Notes: generated from the letters alone by a model not told the origin. A DNA stretch of 64,000 nt from Fodinibacter sp038258215 (GCA_038258215.1 JBBSQC010000009.1:1-64000); one strand, 5' to 3'. Shown: positions 39,211-49,054, counted from the first letter of the stretch. A program made the numbers and translations.

Positions 39211-40331
39211 GCGGGTGGGGGGTGCGCAGTGCGGCACTCCTCGCGGCCTCCGGTGTGGTCGACGAGGTGGCGGATGCCGTGCACGCCACCGCCAGGCGGC
39301 TGGCGGGGGTGCTCGCGGACACCGGGCCCCCGTCTAGCCCGTCGGCCCTCAGCGCGTGGGCCCACGCACAGGCCAAGGGTTTCGAGGCGATCGGCCCTAC
39401 CGCGGCGCTGCGCGAGGTCGTTGCCCTCCGAGCCCTTGCAGAGGGGCTCCGGACGGCGGCCCGCCTCTACACCGATGTCGAGGACGGCGTGGCGGCCGTG
39501 CTCCGCGGGGTGGCCGCCGGTGCCGACCTCGCGGGGGTGGTCGGCTGGTTGGGCGACGGCGTGGGCGGGCCCGCGCTGCGAGCCGTGACGCCCGGTGTCG
39601 CTCCGACCCGGATCGTCTGCGCGAGCGACCTCGTCCGACTCGGAGAGGGGCTCGAGGGCGGGCGGGTCCGCGTGCTGGAGGTGGATCGCGGCGATGGCGG
39701 ATCGGCGTGGGTGGTCATCGTGCCCGGCACCCAGCAGTGGAATCCGAGAGCCGGGCCGAACCCCTTCGACGTCACCACCGACGTGCGCGCCCTGGTCGGG
39801 GACCCCACGGCGGCCGCGGCCGGGGTGGCCGCAGCGCTCGACCTGGCCCGCTCGGGCTCGACCCGGGCGAGCGACGACGACCCGGTGCTCCTCGTCGGGC
39901 ACAGCCAGGGCGGCATCCTGGCCGCGGCCCTCGCGAGCGATCCCGGCTTCACCGCCCGACACCGGGTCACCCACGTCCTGACGACCGGCGCGCCGGTGGG
40001 CGCCTTCCCCGTGCCGGATGCCGTGCAGGTGCTCTCGGTGGAGAACGCAGCGGACCCCGTGCCCGGGCTGGACCTCACCCCGAACCCCGTGCGCCCGTCG
40101 TGGGTGACCGTCCGCACCGAAGGTTCCGGGGCTCGGTTCGACGTGCGGGCCCACGAGCTCGAGGGGTATGCCGCCAGCCTCACCGCCGTGGAGCGGATGC
40201 CGGTCGGCAGGCTGACCGGCATCCGGGGGGTGGTGGGCTGGCGGGCGAGCGCCGGTGCCTTCCTGGGCGGCCCGGTGCGCTCGGTGTCGGAGGTCGAGGT
40301 GGAGCGCGGGTGGCAGAATCCACGCTCGTGA
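39207..40331 (+). CDS. alpha/beta hydrolase (WXG-associated type)
   Basis: This 374-residue protein has an N-terminal helical region (about 1-130, Ala-rich) followed by an alpha/beta hydrolase domain with the nucleophile motif LLVGHSQGG, an acid candidate in VENAADPVPGL and a His in VRAHELEGYAA. The oxyanion segment is VVIVPGTQQWNP. GTG 39207 overlaps the WXG-like gene by 4 nt. It sits between menC and menD, where M. tuberculosis has Rv0554, proposed to be MenH, but this protein is much longer and different in its N-terminus. Lipase or esterase activity on an envelope substrate is equally likely. Confidence 0.75.
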   Translation: MSGWGVRSAALLAASGVVDEVADAVHATARRLAGVLADTGPPSSPSALSAWAHAQAKGFEAIGPTAALREVVALRALAEGLRTAARLYTDVEDGVAAVLRGVAAGADLAGVVGWLGDGVGGPALRAVTPGVAPTRIVCASDLVRLGEGLEGGRVRVLEVDRGDGGSAWVVIVPGTQQWNPRAGPNPFDVTTDVRALVGDPTAAAAGVAAALDLARSGSTRASDDDPVLLVGHSQGGILAAALASDPGFTARHRVTHVLTTGAPVGAFPVPDAVQVLSVENAADPVPGLDLTPNPVRPSWVTVRTEGSGARFDVRAHELEGYAASLTAVERMPVGRLTGIRGVVGWRASAGAFLGGPVRSVSEVEVERGWQNPRS

Positions 40332-42088
40332 CACCTTCGGCCGCGTTCGCCTCGGTCCTCGTCGACGAGCTCGTGCGCGGAGGGGTGCGTGACGTCGTGC
40401 TCTGTCCGGGGTCCCGGTCGGCACCGTTGGCCTACGCGCTGCTCGCCGCCGACCGGGCGGGGCGCCTTCGACTGCACGTGCGGGTCGACGAGCGAAGTGC
40501 CGGCTTCCTGGCCCTGGGGCTGGCGCGCGGCGCCCCGGGTGCAGCGCGGCCGGTGACCGTCGTCACGACATCGGGCACCGCCGTCGCCAACCTCCACCCG
40601 GCCGTCCTGGAGGCCCACCACGGCGCCGTCCCGCTCGTGGTCCTCAGCGCCGACCGACCGCACGAGCTGCGGGGCACCGGAGCGAACCAGACGACGACCC
40701 AACCGGGCATCTTCGGCCCGGCCACGCGCTGGACAGCGGACCTGCCGGCACCCGAGCTCGTCCCCACGACCGGTGGCCCCTGGCGGTCGGCGGTCTGCCG
40801 GGCGCTGGCGGCGGCCCGTGGGGCCACCGGCGGCGTCCCCGGCCCCGTGCACCTCAACGCCTCCTTCCGCGACCCGCTGGCACCGGACCCCTCCGGTCCC
40901 GCGCCGACCTCGCACGACCCCGGCCCGGACCTCCCCGATGGCCTGGAGGGCCGGCCCGGCGGCTCGCCGTGGGTCGAGGCCGCCCCGCCGGCCACCGGCA
41001 GCGCCGCGCCCATCGCCCACGTCGAGCGCACGGTCGTCGTCATCGGAGACCTCCCGGATGCCGCTGCCGCTCGGTCGGCGACGGCCTGGGCGCTGGGTCG
41101 AGGGCACCCCGTCGTCGCCGAGCCCCTCGGGCACGCATCAGTCAGGGAGGCGGCAGTGCCCCACGGCCCGCTGCTCCTCACGGCGAGCCGGTGGGTGTCC
41201 GAGCACCGCCCGGAGCGCGTCGTCGTGATCGGCCGCCCGACCCTCTCCCGCGCCGTGGCCGCGCTGCTGCGCGCCCCCGGCGTGGACGTCGAGGTGGTGG
41301 CGGACGGGCCGTGGCCGGACCCGGCGCACGTGGCCCGCCGCGTCCACCCACTCGCGGCGCTCGACGCGCTCGACGCGCTCGACGCGTCCGCCGCGGACGC
41401 AGCTCCCGGGGCCACCGTGGCATCCGCCTGGGCGACCGCCTGGCTGGAGGCCGGAACCCGACTGGCCGACGCCGTTGCCGCACAGGGGTTCACCGAGCTC
41501 ACCGGGCTCTCGGTGGCCGCCACGGTCGCACGGGCGCTGCCGGCCGGATCGGTGCTCGTGGTGGGGTCCTCCAACCCGGTGCGTGACCTCGACCTCGCGG
41601 TGGCCGGCGCGGCCGCAGACCGGGTCGTGGCCAACCGCGGGCTGGCCGGCATCGACGGGCTGGTCTCCACCGCGGTGGGCATCGCCCTGACGTCCGGGTC
41701 TGCGACCTACGCGCTGCTCGGGGATCTCACCTTCCTGCACGACTCCGGCGGTCTCCTCATCGGTCTGGAGGAGCCGCGTCCCGACCTCACGGTCGTCGTG
41801 GTCAACGACGACGGCGGCGGGATCTTCACGACCCTCGAGCACGGCGCCCCGGAGCGCGCTGCCACCTTCGAGCGGGTCTTCGGCACCCCCACCGGCACCG
41901 ACCTGGCGTCGCTCTGCCGAGCGCACCACGTGGGCCACACCGCGGTCGCCTCGCTCGGACAGCTTGCGGGCCTGCTCGCCGAGGAGCCCCGGGGCGTGCG
42001 CGTCCTCGAGGTCACCGTGGATCGGGCGACCCACAGGCGCGCCCACGATGAGCTCAGGGCGCTGGCCGGGCGGGCGCTCGACGGCTGA
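40328..42088 (+). CDS. menD: SEPHCHC synthase
   Basis: MenD adds the succinyl-semialdehyde unit from 2-oxoglutarate to isochorismate using ThDP and Mg. The 586-residue protein has PGSRSAPLA (27-35), the ThDP-activating Glu E55 in VDERSAGF, the middle domain (about 200-360) and the diphosphate/Mg motif LGDLTFLHD followed by VVVNDDGGGIF. The GTG start at 40328 overlaps the hydrolase stop (GTGA). An in-frame GTG at 40310 is an alternative. A short LDALDALDA repeat (CTCGACGCG three times, near 41358-41384) lies in a linker. It is convergent with menF. Confidence 0.95.
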   Translation: MTPSAAFASVLVDELVRGGVRDVVLCPGSRSAPLAYALLAADRAGRLRLHVRVDERSAGFLALGLARGAPGAARPVTVVTTSGTAVANLHPAVLEAHHGAVPLVVLSADRPHELRGTGANQTTTQPGIFGPATRWTADLPAPELVPTTGGPWRSAVCRALAAARGATGGVPGPVHLNASFRDPLAPDPSGPAPTSHDPGPDLPDGLEGRPGGSPWVEAAPPATGSAAPIAHVERTVVVIGDLPDAAAARSATAWALGRGHPVVAEPLGHASVREAAVPHGPLLLTASRWVSEHRPERVVVIGRPTLSRAVAALLRAPGVDVEVVADGPWPDPAHVARRVHPLAALDALDALDASAADAAPGATVASAWATAWLEAGTRLADAVAAQGFTELTGLSVAATVARALPAGSVLVVGSSNPVRDLDLAVAGAAADRVVANRGLAGIDGLVSTAVGIALTSGSATYALLGDLTFLHDSGGLLIGLEEPRPDLTVVVVNDDGGGIFTTLEHGAPERAATFERVFGTPTGTDLASLCRAHHVGHTAVASLGQLAGLLAEEPRGVRVLEVTVDRATHRRAHDELRALAGRALDG

Positions 42089-42093
42089 CCGCG

Positions 42094-42111
42094 TGACCCG
42101 CTCACGGGTGG
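42094..42111. terminator. weak hairpin between convergent menD and menF
   Basis: ACCCG-CTCA-CGGGT (42096-42109) lies in the 26-bp gap between the two stop codons. The stem is only 5 bp and no U-run follows, so it is a weak candidate. Confidence 0.35.
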
Positions 42112-42114
42112 GAC

Positions 42115-43428
42115 TCAGGTGGCGGTGAGGGCGTCGCGCATGGGCACGAACTTGGCCGAGGACTCGGCGACCTCGGCGGTGGGGTCCGACCCGGCGACGA
42201 TGCCGCACCCGGCGAAGAGCCGCATGCGTGACGGGTCCGCCTCGTCGACCGACCCGCAGCGCAGTGCGATGCCCCACTCACCGTCACCGGTCGTGTCGAT
42301 CCAGCCGACCGGCCCGGCGTAGCGGCCGCGGTCCATGTGCTCCAGCTCGGCGATCACGGCGTCGGCGGCTGCGGTCGGCGTGCCGCAGACCGCAGCCGAG
42401 GGATGCAGCGACGCGGCGAGGGTCAGCGACGACGTGTCGTCGGTCAGTACCCCGGCGACGTCGGTCGCGAGGTGCATGACGTTGGCGAGGTGGAGCACGA
42501 ACGGAGCCTCGGGGACGTTCATCGAGGAGCAGTGTGGCGCAAGGGCGTCCGCGACCGAGCGAACGGCATACTCGTGCTCCTCCAGGTCCTTGCTCGAGCG
42601 GGCGAGGGAGGCCGCGAGCGCCAGGTCGTGCTCGTCGTCGCCGGTTCTGCGGATGGTGCCGGCCAGCACCCGCGATGTGACCAGGCCCTTCTCCCGTCGG
42701 ACGAGGAGCTCCGGGGTGGCCCCCACGAGACCGTCGACGGCGAAGACCCAGGTCGTGCCGTAGTGCTCGGCGAGACGGTGCAGCAGCCACCGGACGTCGA
42801 GCGCGGCGTCGGTGGTGACCTGGAGGTCCCGGGCCAGCACCACCTTGTCCAGGCTCCCGCCGGTGATCCGCTCCACGGCCTCGGCCACCGCACCGGCCCA
42901 CTGCGCGGGCGAGAGCGCTCCGTCGGCGAAGGCCACCCGCGATGGCATGGCCGGGGACGGCTGCCGCGCGATGCGCGGGGTGCCGGGCACGGCCGCCACG
43001 GACGGGGCCCGCCCGACCCCCACCGTGGTCAGCCAGGCCCGGTCACCGCGGCGGCCGACCACCACCTCGGGGACGACCAGGGTGGCCCCCGCGGGTGAGT
43101 CGGCGGCGTACGAGAACGACCCGAAGGCGACCGGCCCGGTGCCTGGGAGGTCGACCTCGTCGCGGACGACAGCCGACCCGGTCTGCGCTCGCCACCAGTC
43201 CTCCAGCTCGGCGAACCGGTCGGGGCCGGCGGCGGAGTGGGACGCGGCCCGTCCCCACCCGACCAGGCCCTCGCCACGACGCACCCAGGAGCAGAGGTCC
43301 CGTGTCGGTCCGGCGGGCACGAGGGACAGCAGGTCCGCGCCGACCGCTGGGTCCAGCGGCACGGTGCGGGCGACGAGAGGGGATCCCGGAGAGGTGGTCT
43401 CCCGGGCCCCCACGGGGTGCGAGGTCAT
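42115..43428 (-). CDS. menF: isochorismate synthase
   Basis: This enzyme isomerises chorismate to isochorismate, the entry to menaquinone synthesis. The 437-residue chorismate-binding protein has the C-terminal signature: LDKVVLARD, the catalytic-type GATPELLVRREKG, SRVLAGTIRRTG, EEHEYAVRSVADAL, SLHPSAAVCGTP, and the Mg-binding end FAGCGIVAGSDPTAEVAES. These favour isochorismate synthase over anthranilate or salicylate synthase, though EntC-type siderophore use cannot be excluded by sequence. The position beside menD and menG supports MenF. ATG 43428 has the -10 TATCCT 8 nt upstream. Confidence 0.92.
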   Translation of the reverse strand: MTSHPVGARETTSPGSPLVARTVPLDPAVGADLLSLVPAGPTRDLCSWVRRGEGLVGWGRAASHSAAGPDRFAELEDWWRAQTGSAVVRDEVDLPGTGPVAFGSFSYAADSPAGATLVVPEVVVGRRGDRAWLTTVGVGRAPSVAAVPGTPRIARQPSPAMPSRVAFADGALSPAQWAGAVAEAVERITGGSLDKVVLARDLQVTTDAALDVRWLLHRLAEHYGTTWVFAVDGLVGATPELLVRREKGLVTSRVLAGTIRRTGDDEHDLALAASLARSSKDLEEHEYAVRSVADALAPHCSSMNVPEAPFVLHLANVMHLATDVAGVLTDDTSSLTLAASLHPSAAVCGTPTAAADAVIAELEHMDRGRYAGPVGWIDTTGDGEWGIALRCGSVDEADPSRMRLFAGCGIVAGSDPTAEVAESSAKFVPMRDALTAT

Positions 43429-43436
43429 CGAGAAGG

Positions 43437-43442
43437 AGGATA
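43437..43442 (-). promoter_or_regulatory. -10 element for menF, leaderless arrangement
   Basis: On the minus strand TATCCT is followed by 8 nt (CCTTCTCG) and the ATG at 43428. Confidence 0.4.
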
Positions 43443-43487
43443 CGGCCCGTGCCGGCGAGGCCCCGCGCCGGTGGGAGGATGGCGGCC

Positions 43488-44198
43488 ATGACCCGCGCCT
43501 CCCTCGACAAGGACCCCCGTGACGTCGCCGCGATGTTCGACGACGTCGCGACGAAGTACGACGTCACGAACGACGTGCTCTCCCTCGGCCAGGACCGGAT
43601 CTGGCGGCGCGCCGTCGTCGCGGCCTGTGCGGCGGAGCCGGGGCATCGGGTCCTCGACATCGCGGCCGGCACCGGCACGAGCAGCGAGCCCTTCGCGGAC
43701 TCCGGCGTCGACGTGGTGCCCGCGGACTTCTCGCTGGGCATGCTGCGGGTCGGTCACCGCCGCCGCTCCGACCTCGGCTTCACCGCCGCCGACGCGATGC
43801 GGCTGCCCTTCGCCGACGACGCCTTCGACGTCGTCACGATGAGCTTCGGGCTGCGCAACGTCACCGACCCGGATGCCGCGCTGCGCGAGTTCCTGCGGGT
43901 GACCAGGCCCGGGGGCCGCCTCGTGGTCTGCGAGTTCAGCCAGCCCACGAATGCCGGCTTCCGCTCGGTCTACGGCAACTACCTCGTGCGCTCCCTCCCG
44001 GCCATCGCCCGCCGGGTCAGCTCCAACCCGGAGTCCTACGTCTACCTCGCCGAGTCCATCCAGGCCTGGCCCGACCAGCGTGCGCTGGGGGAGCGCGTGG
44101 GCGGGGCGGGCTGGGGATCGGTCCAGTGGCGCAACCTCACCGGTGGCATCGTCGCGCTGCACCGGGCCACCAAGCCGGGCGCGCCCGTCGAAGGTTAG
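43488..44198 (+). CDS. menG: demethylmenaquinone methyltransferase
   Basis: MenG (UbiE family) methylates demethylmenaquinone to menaquinone with SAM. The 236-residue protein has the UbiE N-terminal MFDDVATKYDVTNDVLSLGQ (residues 16-35), motif I VLDIAAGTGTS (55-65), FTAADAMRLPFADDAFDVVTM, FGLRNV and the C-terminal WRNLTGGIVALHRATK. I prefer ATG 43488, 9 nt after GGGAGGA. ATG 43479 is in frame and would add three residues. The last codons overlap a candidate iron-regulator box for the downstream genes. Confidence 0.95.
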   Translation: MTRASLDKDPRDVAAMFDDVATKYDVTNDVLSLGQDRIWRRAVVAACAAEPGHRVLDIAAGTGTSSEPFADSGVDVVPADFSLGMLRVGHRRRSDLGFTAADAMRLPFADDAFDVVTMSFGLRNVTDPDAALREFLRVTRPGGRLVVCEFSQPTNAGFRSVYGNYLVRSLPAIARRVSSNPESYVYLAESIQAWPDQRALGERVGGAGWGSVQWRNLTGGIVALHRATKPGAPVEG

Positions 44199-44208
44199 GC
44201 CGGCCTAA
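44190..44208. promoter_or_regulatory. candidate DtxR/IdeR iron box upstream of menJ-nuo
   Basis: The 19 bp match the IdeR/DtxR consensus (TTAGGTTAGGCTAACCTAA, as I remember it) at 14 positions and contain the perfect 14-bp palindrome TTAGGCCGGCCTAA (44195-44208). The site covers the menG stop and lies about 25 bp upstream of a -10 TAGACT, a position where bound regulator could reach the -35. Iron control of an Fe-S-rich complex I would make sense but is inferred. Confidence 0.4.
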
Positions 44209-44232
44209 GTGCAGCCCCAGGGGACGGCCGAC

Positions 44233-44266
44233 CTAGACTCCCGGGTGATCGTGAAATCGTTCACAA
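44233..44266 (+). promoter_or_regulatory. menJ-nuo promoter with Rex operator
   Basis: A -10 hexamer TAGACT (44233-44238) is followed by an 18-bp site (44249-44266) matching the Rex consensus TTGTGAA-N4-TTCACAA at 13 of 14 fixed positions (C for T at position 2). The operator covers the expected start of transcription and ends 7 bp before the menJ ATG. It predicts Rex repression of menJ, and of nuo if transcription reads through, when NADH is low. Confidence 0.75.
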
Positions 44267-44273
44267 GCACCCG

Positions 44274-45602
44274 ATGAAGCATCACGAGGCACAGATCTTG
44301 ACGGACACCACCGGCCCCACGACCGCGACCCGCACCGAGCGTGCGGACGTGGTCGTCGTCGGCGCCGGCCCCGGCGGGAGCGCGACGGCGGCCTACCTCG
44401 CCGACCACGGCCTGGACGTGGCACTGCTCGAGAAGTCGGCCTTCCCGCGCGACAAGATCTGCGGCGACGGGCTGACCCCGCGAGCCACCAAGGAGCTCAT
44501 CTCCCTCGGTGTCGACACCTCCGGCTGGCAGCGCACCAAGGGTCTGCGGATCAAGGGCGGCGGCCACACCCTCCAGCTCGACTGGCCGCAGACCGAGACC
44601 TTCCCGGACTACGGCCTGGTCCGCACCCGGGCCCAGCTCGACGAGGAGCTCGCCCGGCACGCGCAGCGCCGGGGCGCCCTGCTGGAGGAGCGCACCAGCG
44701 TCACCGGCCCCCTGCGCGACGCCTCGGGACGGGTCACCGGCGTCACCGCCAAGCGCCTCGACGACCGTGGCCGCGCCACCGGCGAGATCGTCGACTACCG
44801 CGCTCCCGTCGTCATCGCCTCCGACGGCGTCTCCTCGCGCCTGGCCACCGCGGTCGGCCGCCCGAAGCGTGAGGACCGGGTCATGGCGGTCGCGGTGCGC
44901 GCCTACTACACGACGCCACGGCGCGACGACTACCTCGAGAGCCACCTCGAGCTGTGGACCCGCGACGACAACGGCAACCGCATCCTCATGCCCGGCTACG
45001 GCTGGATCTTCCCGCTCGAGGACGGCCGCGCCAACGTCGGCCTCGGCACCCTCGACACGACGTCGGCCTTCCAGAAGACCGACTTCAAGGACGTCATGCG
45101 CCGCTGGGTGCAGGACATCGACGCCGACTGGCACTTCGAGCACGACGAGTCCGCGGGGCCGATCCGCGGCGCCGCCCTGCCGATGGGGTTCAACCGTCAG
45201 CCGCTCTACGCCGACGGACTGCTCCTCGTCGGTGACTCCGGAGGCATGGTCAACCCGTTCAACGGCGAGGGCATCGACTACGCGCTCGAAGCGGCCAGGG
45301 TCGGGGCCGAGCTGGTCGCCCAGGCCCTCGCCCGCGGCGGCGACGCCCAGCGCGAACGGGTGCTCGCGGCATACCCGTCGGTGATGAAGGACGAGCTCGG
45401 CGGCTACTTCACCCTCGGCCGCTGGTTCGCGCACGCGATCGGCAATCCCGAGGTCATGCGGCTGGCGACGAAGTACGGCCTCCCACGCACCACGCTGATG
45501 CGCTTCCTGCTCAAGCTGATGGCCAACCTGCCGGACAAGGGCGGGCGCGCACCCGGGGACCGGATCATGAACGCGATGACGAAGGTGGCCCCCGACGCAT
45601 GA
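44274..45602 (+). CDS. menJ: menaquinone reductase MenJ (geranylgeranyl reductase family)
   Basis: This 442-residue FAD protein has the dinucleotide fold VVVVGAGPGGSATAAYLA (27-44), the CGDGLTPRA segment, the GDSGGMVNPFNGEGIDYALEA second FAD site (split across about 318-338) and the family's PxxYxW-like substrate region. In M. tuberculosis MenJ (Rv0561c) saturates one isoprene of menaquinone-9. The place here, after menG and before nuo, agrees. ATG 44274 has no ribosome site. An in-frame TTG at 44298 with GAGG ahead is an alternative start. Other members reduce geranylgeranyl lipids, so archaeal-type lipid or carotenoid roles are less likely alternatives. Confidence 0.88.
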   Translation: MKHHEAQILTDTTGPTTATRTERADVVVVGAGPGGSATAAYLADHGLDVALLEKSAFPRDKICGDGLTPRATKELISLGVDTSGWQRTKGLRIKGGGHTLQLDWPQTETFPDYGLVRTRAQLDEELARHAQRRGALLEERTSVTGPLRDASGRVTGVTAKRLDDRGRATGEIVDYRAPVVIASDGVSSRLATAVGRPKREDRVMAVAVRAYYTTPRRDDYLESHLELWTRDDNGNRILMPGYGWIFPLEDGRANVGLGTLDTTSAFQKTDFKDVMRRWVQDIDADWHFEHDESAGPIRGAALPMGFNRQPLYADGLLLVGDSGGMVNPFNGEGIDYALEAARVGAELVAQALARGGDAQRERVLAAYPSVMKDELGGYFTLGRWFAHAIGNPEVMRLATKYGLPRTTLMRFLLKLMANLPDKGGRAPGDRIMNAMTKVAPDA

Positions 45603-45645
45603 CCGGCACAGCGACCACCCCGAGTGCGATGTACGTCACTCCCCC

Positions 45646-45651
45646 TAGGAT
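45646..45651 (+). promoter_or_regulatory. candidate -10 element for nuo
   Basis: TAGGAT lies 78 nt before the nuoA ATG in the 126-bp gap after menJ. A ribosome site GAAAGGGGAG precedes nuoA. This would give nuo its own promoter besides readthrough from the Rex-controlled menJ promoter. Confidence 0.35.
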
Positions 45652-45728
45652 GGCGGGAAGCCGCCCGAGGTCGGGGCTGCACGTGTCCTCCCGACGCACA
45701 CGAGCACCGAAAGGGGAGTTGTCCTGAG

Positions 45729-46091
45729 ATGAGCAACCCCTACGTCCCCCTTCTCATCCTGCTGGCCCTCGGCTTCGGCTTCGCCGTGCTGTCCGTGGGC
45801 ACGAGCCTCGTCGTCGGGCCCAAGCGCTACAACCGGGCCAAGATGGAGGCCTACGAGTGCGGCATCCAGCCGACGCCTCGCGCAGAGGGTGGCGGCCGCG
45901 TGCCGATCAAGTACTTCCTCACCGCGATGCTCTTCATCATCTTCGACATCGAGTCGGTGTTCCTCTACCCGTTCGCCGTCGCCTTCGACTCCCTCGGACT
46001 GTTCGCCCTGATCGAGATGGTCCTGTTCATCCTCACCGTGTTCGTCGCCTACGCCTACGTGTGGAAGCGCGGTGGCCTGGAATGGGACTGA
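45729..46091 (+). CDS. nuoA: NADH-quinone oxidoreductase subunit A
   Basis: This 120-residue membrane subunit of complex I has three transmembrane helices (about 6-28, 63-83 and 89-111). The loop between helices 1 and 2 carries the conserved EAYECGIQPT, whose Cys lies near the quinone site, and FDIESVFLYPFAV leads helix 2. It starts the 14-gene nuo operon. An 88-bp gap with no obvious gene separates it from nuoB. Confidence 0.96.
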   Translation: MSNPYVPLLILLALGFGFAVLSVGTSLVVGPKRYNRAKMEAYECGIQPTPRAEGGGRVPIKYFLTAMLFIIFDIESVFLYPFAVAFDSLGLFALIEMVLFILTVFVAYAYVWKRGGLEWD

Positions 46092-46179
46092 TGCCTGGGG
46101 TGGCACCGATGAGAGCCGTCCGTATGCCGCGCCACACCACCGTGGCCACCGCACCCGCCGTTCGACCCGAGGAGGGCTG

Positions 46180-46779
46180 ATGGGACTCGAGGAGAAGCTG
46201 CCCGCCGGTTTTGCGCTGATGACACTGGAGAACGTCGTCGGCTACATGCGCAAGGCCTCGATCTGGCCGGCGACCTTCGGGCTCGCCTGCTGCGCCATCG
46301 AGATGATGGCCGTCGGCACGCCCGACTACGACATCGCCCGCTTCGGCATGGAGCGGTTCGCCGCGACCCCGCGCCAGGCCGACCTGATGATCGTCGCCGG
46401 TCGGGTGTCGCAGAAGATGGCCCCCGTCGTGCGCCAGGTCTACGACCAGATGCCCAACCCCAAGTGGGTCATCTCGATGGGGGTGTGCGCGAGCTCGGGC
46501 GGGATGTTCAACAACTACGCCATCGTCCAGGGCGTCGACCACATCATCCCGGTCGACATCTACCTGCCGGGCTGTCCGCCGCGCCCGGAGATGCTGCTCA
46601 ACGCGATCATCGAGCTGCACGACCAGATCCAGCACAGCAAGCTCGGGGTCAACCGGGTCGCAGCGGCCCGGGCCGCCGAGGAGGCCGCGCTGCGCGCGAC
46701 GCCGACCTCGCTCATGGCGCCGACCCACGACCACCTCGAGCACCTCGCCGCTCCGGCCGGGAAGAACCTCCTGGCATGA
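46180..46779 (+). CDS. nuoB: NADH-quinone oxidoreductase subunit B
   Basis: NuoB holds cluster N2, the last Fe-S centre before quinone. The 199-residue protein has the four ligands: adjacent C37-C38 (FGLACCAIEM), C103 (GVCASSGG) and C132 (LPGCPPRPE). A 30-residue Ala-rich extension follows the core at the C-terminus. ATG 46180 has GAGGAGGG directly upstream. It overlaps nuoC in an ATGA. Confidence 0.97.
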   Translation: MGLEEKLPAGFALMTLENVVGYMRKASIWPATFGLACCAIEMMAVGTPDYDIARFGMERFAATPRQADLMIVAGRVSQKMAPVVRQVYDQMPNPKWVISMGVCASSGGMFNNYAIVQGVDHIIPVDIYLPGCPPRPEMLLNAIIELHDQIQHSKLGVNRVAAARAAEEAALRATPTSLMAPTHDHLEHLAAPAGKNLLA

Positions 46780-47614
46780 GCGAGGACAAGACGACCGACG
46801 AGCCCACCTCGGATCCGGCTGCGCCGCAGTCGATCCCCGACAAGGGGGTCGACAACGCCCAGACTCGCACCGACGACTCGCCGGGCGACCTGGAGGCCGC
46901 GCACCTGGCCAACGTGTCGACCGTGCAGGCGCTCGGGGCCGACGACACCCCCGTGGTGATCGGTGAGCGCCGAGGGATGTTCGGCGCCACCCGCGGCCAG
47001 GACACCTCCGGCTACGGCGGGCTCGTCTCCCCGACCATGCTCCCCGGGGCCAGCCCCCGCCCCTACGGCTCCTACTTCGACGACGTGGCCGACCGCCTGG
47101 GGCGGGTCTTGTCCTCCGGTGACGGTCCGGCCTACGACACGGCGATCGAGAAGGTCGTCGTCGACCGCGGTGAGCTCACCCTGTTCGTGCACCGCGAGCA
47201 CCTGCTGGCCGTGGCCCGTGCCTTGCGTGACACTCCCGAGCTGCGGTTCGAGATCTGCATGGGCGTCTCGGGCGTGCACTACCCCGGTGAGCCGGGGCGC
47301 GAGCTGCACGCGGTCTACCACCTGATCTCGATCACCAACGGCAGCCGCCGGGTGCGCGTCGAGGTCGCGGCGCCCGACACCGACCCGCACATCCCCTCGG
47401 TCGTCTCGGTCTACCCCGGCAACGACTGGCACGAGCGCGAGACGTGGGACATGTTCGGCATCATCTTCGACGGGCACCCCGCCCTGACCCGCATCCTCAT
47501 GCCGGACGACTGGCCCGGCCACCCACAGCGCAAGGACTACCCACTCGGCGGCATCCCGGTCGAGTACAAGGGCGGCACCGTGCCGCCGCCCGACGAGCGG
47601 AGGGCGTACAGCTG

Positions 47615-47615
<1 letters not shown>
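46776..47615 (+). CDS. nuoC: NADH-quinone oxidoreductase subunit C
   Basis: This 279-residue peripheral subunit packs against NuoD in complex I. The core (about 105-279) has CMGVSGVHYPGEPGRELHAVYHL (in part), PSVVSVYPGNDWHERETWDMFGI and the ending DWPGHPQRKDYPLGGIPVEYKGG. The first 85 residues form an acidic, polar extension not needed for the fold, similar to that of other actinobacterial NuoC but long. It shares one base with nuoD (TGATG). Confidence 0.95.

Positions 47616-49053
<1,438 letters not shown>

Positions 49054-49054
<1 letters not shown>

Noticed and set aside
46092..46179. A possible small gene between nuoA and nuoB
   Set aside because: The 88-bp gap has an ATG-led frame that only runs into nuoB's region out of context; no family resemblance. 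It holds the nuoB ribosome site.
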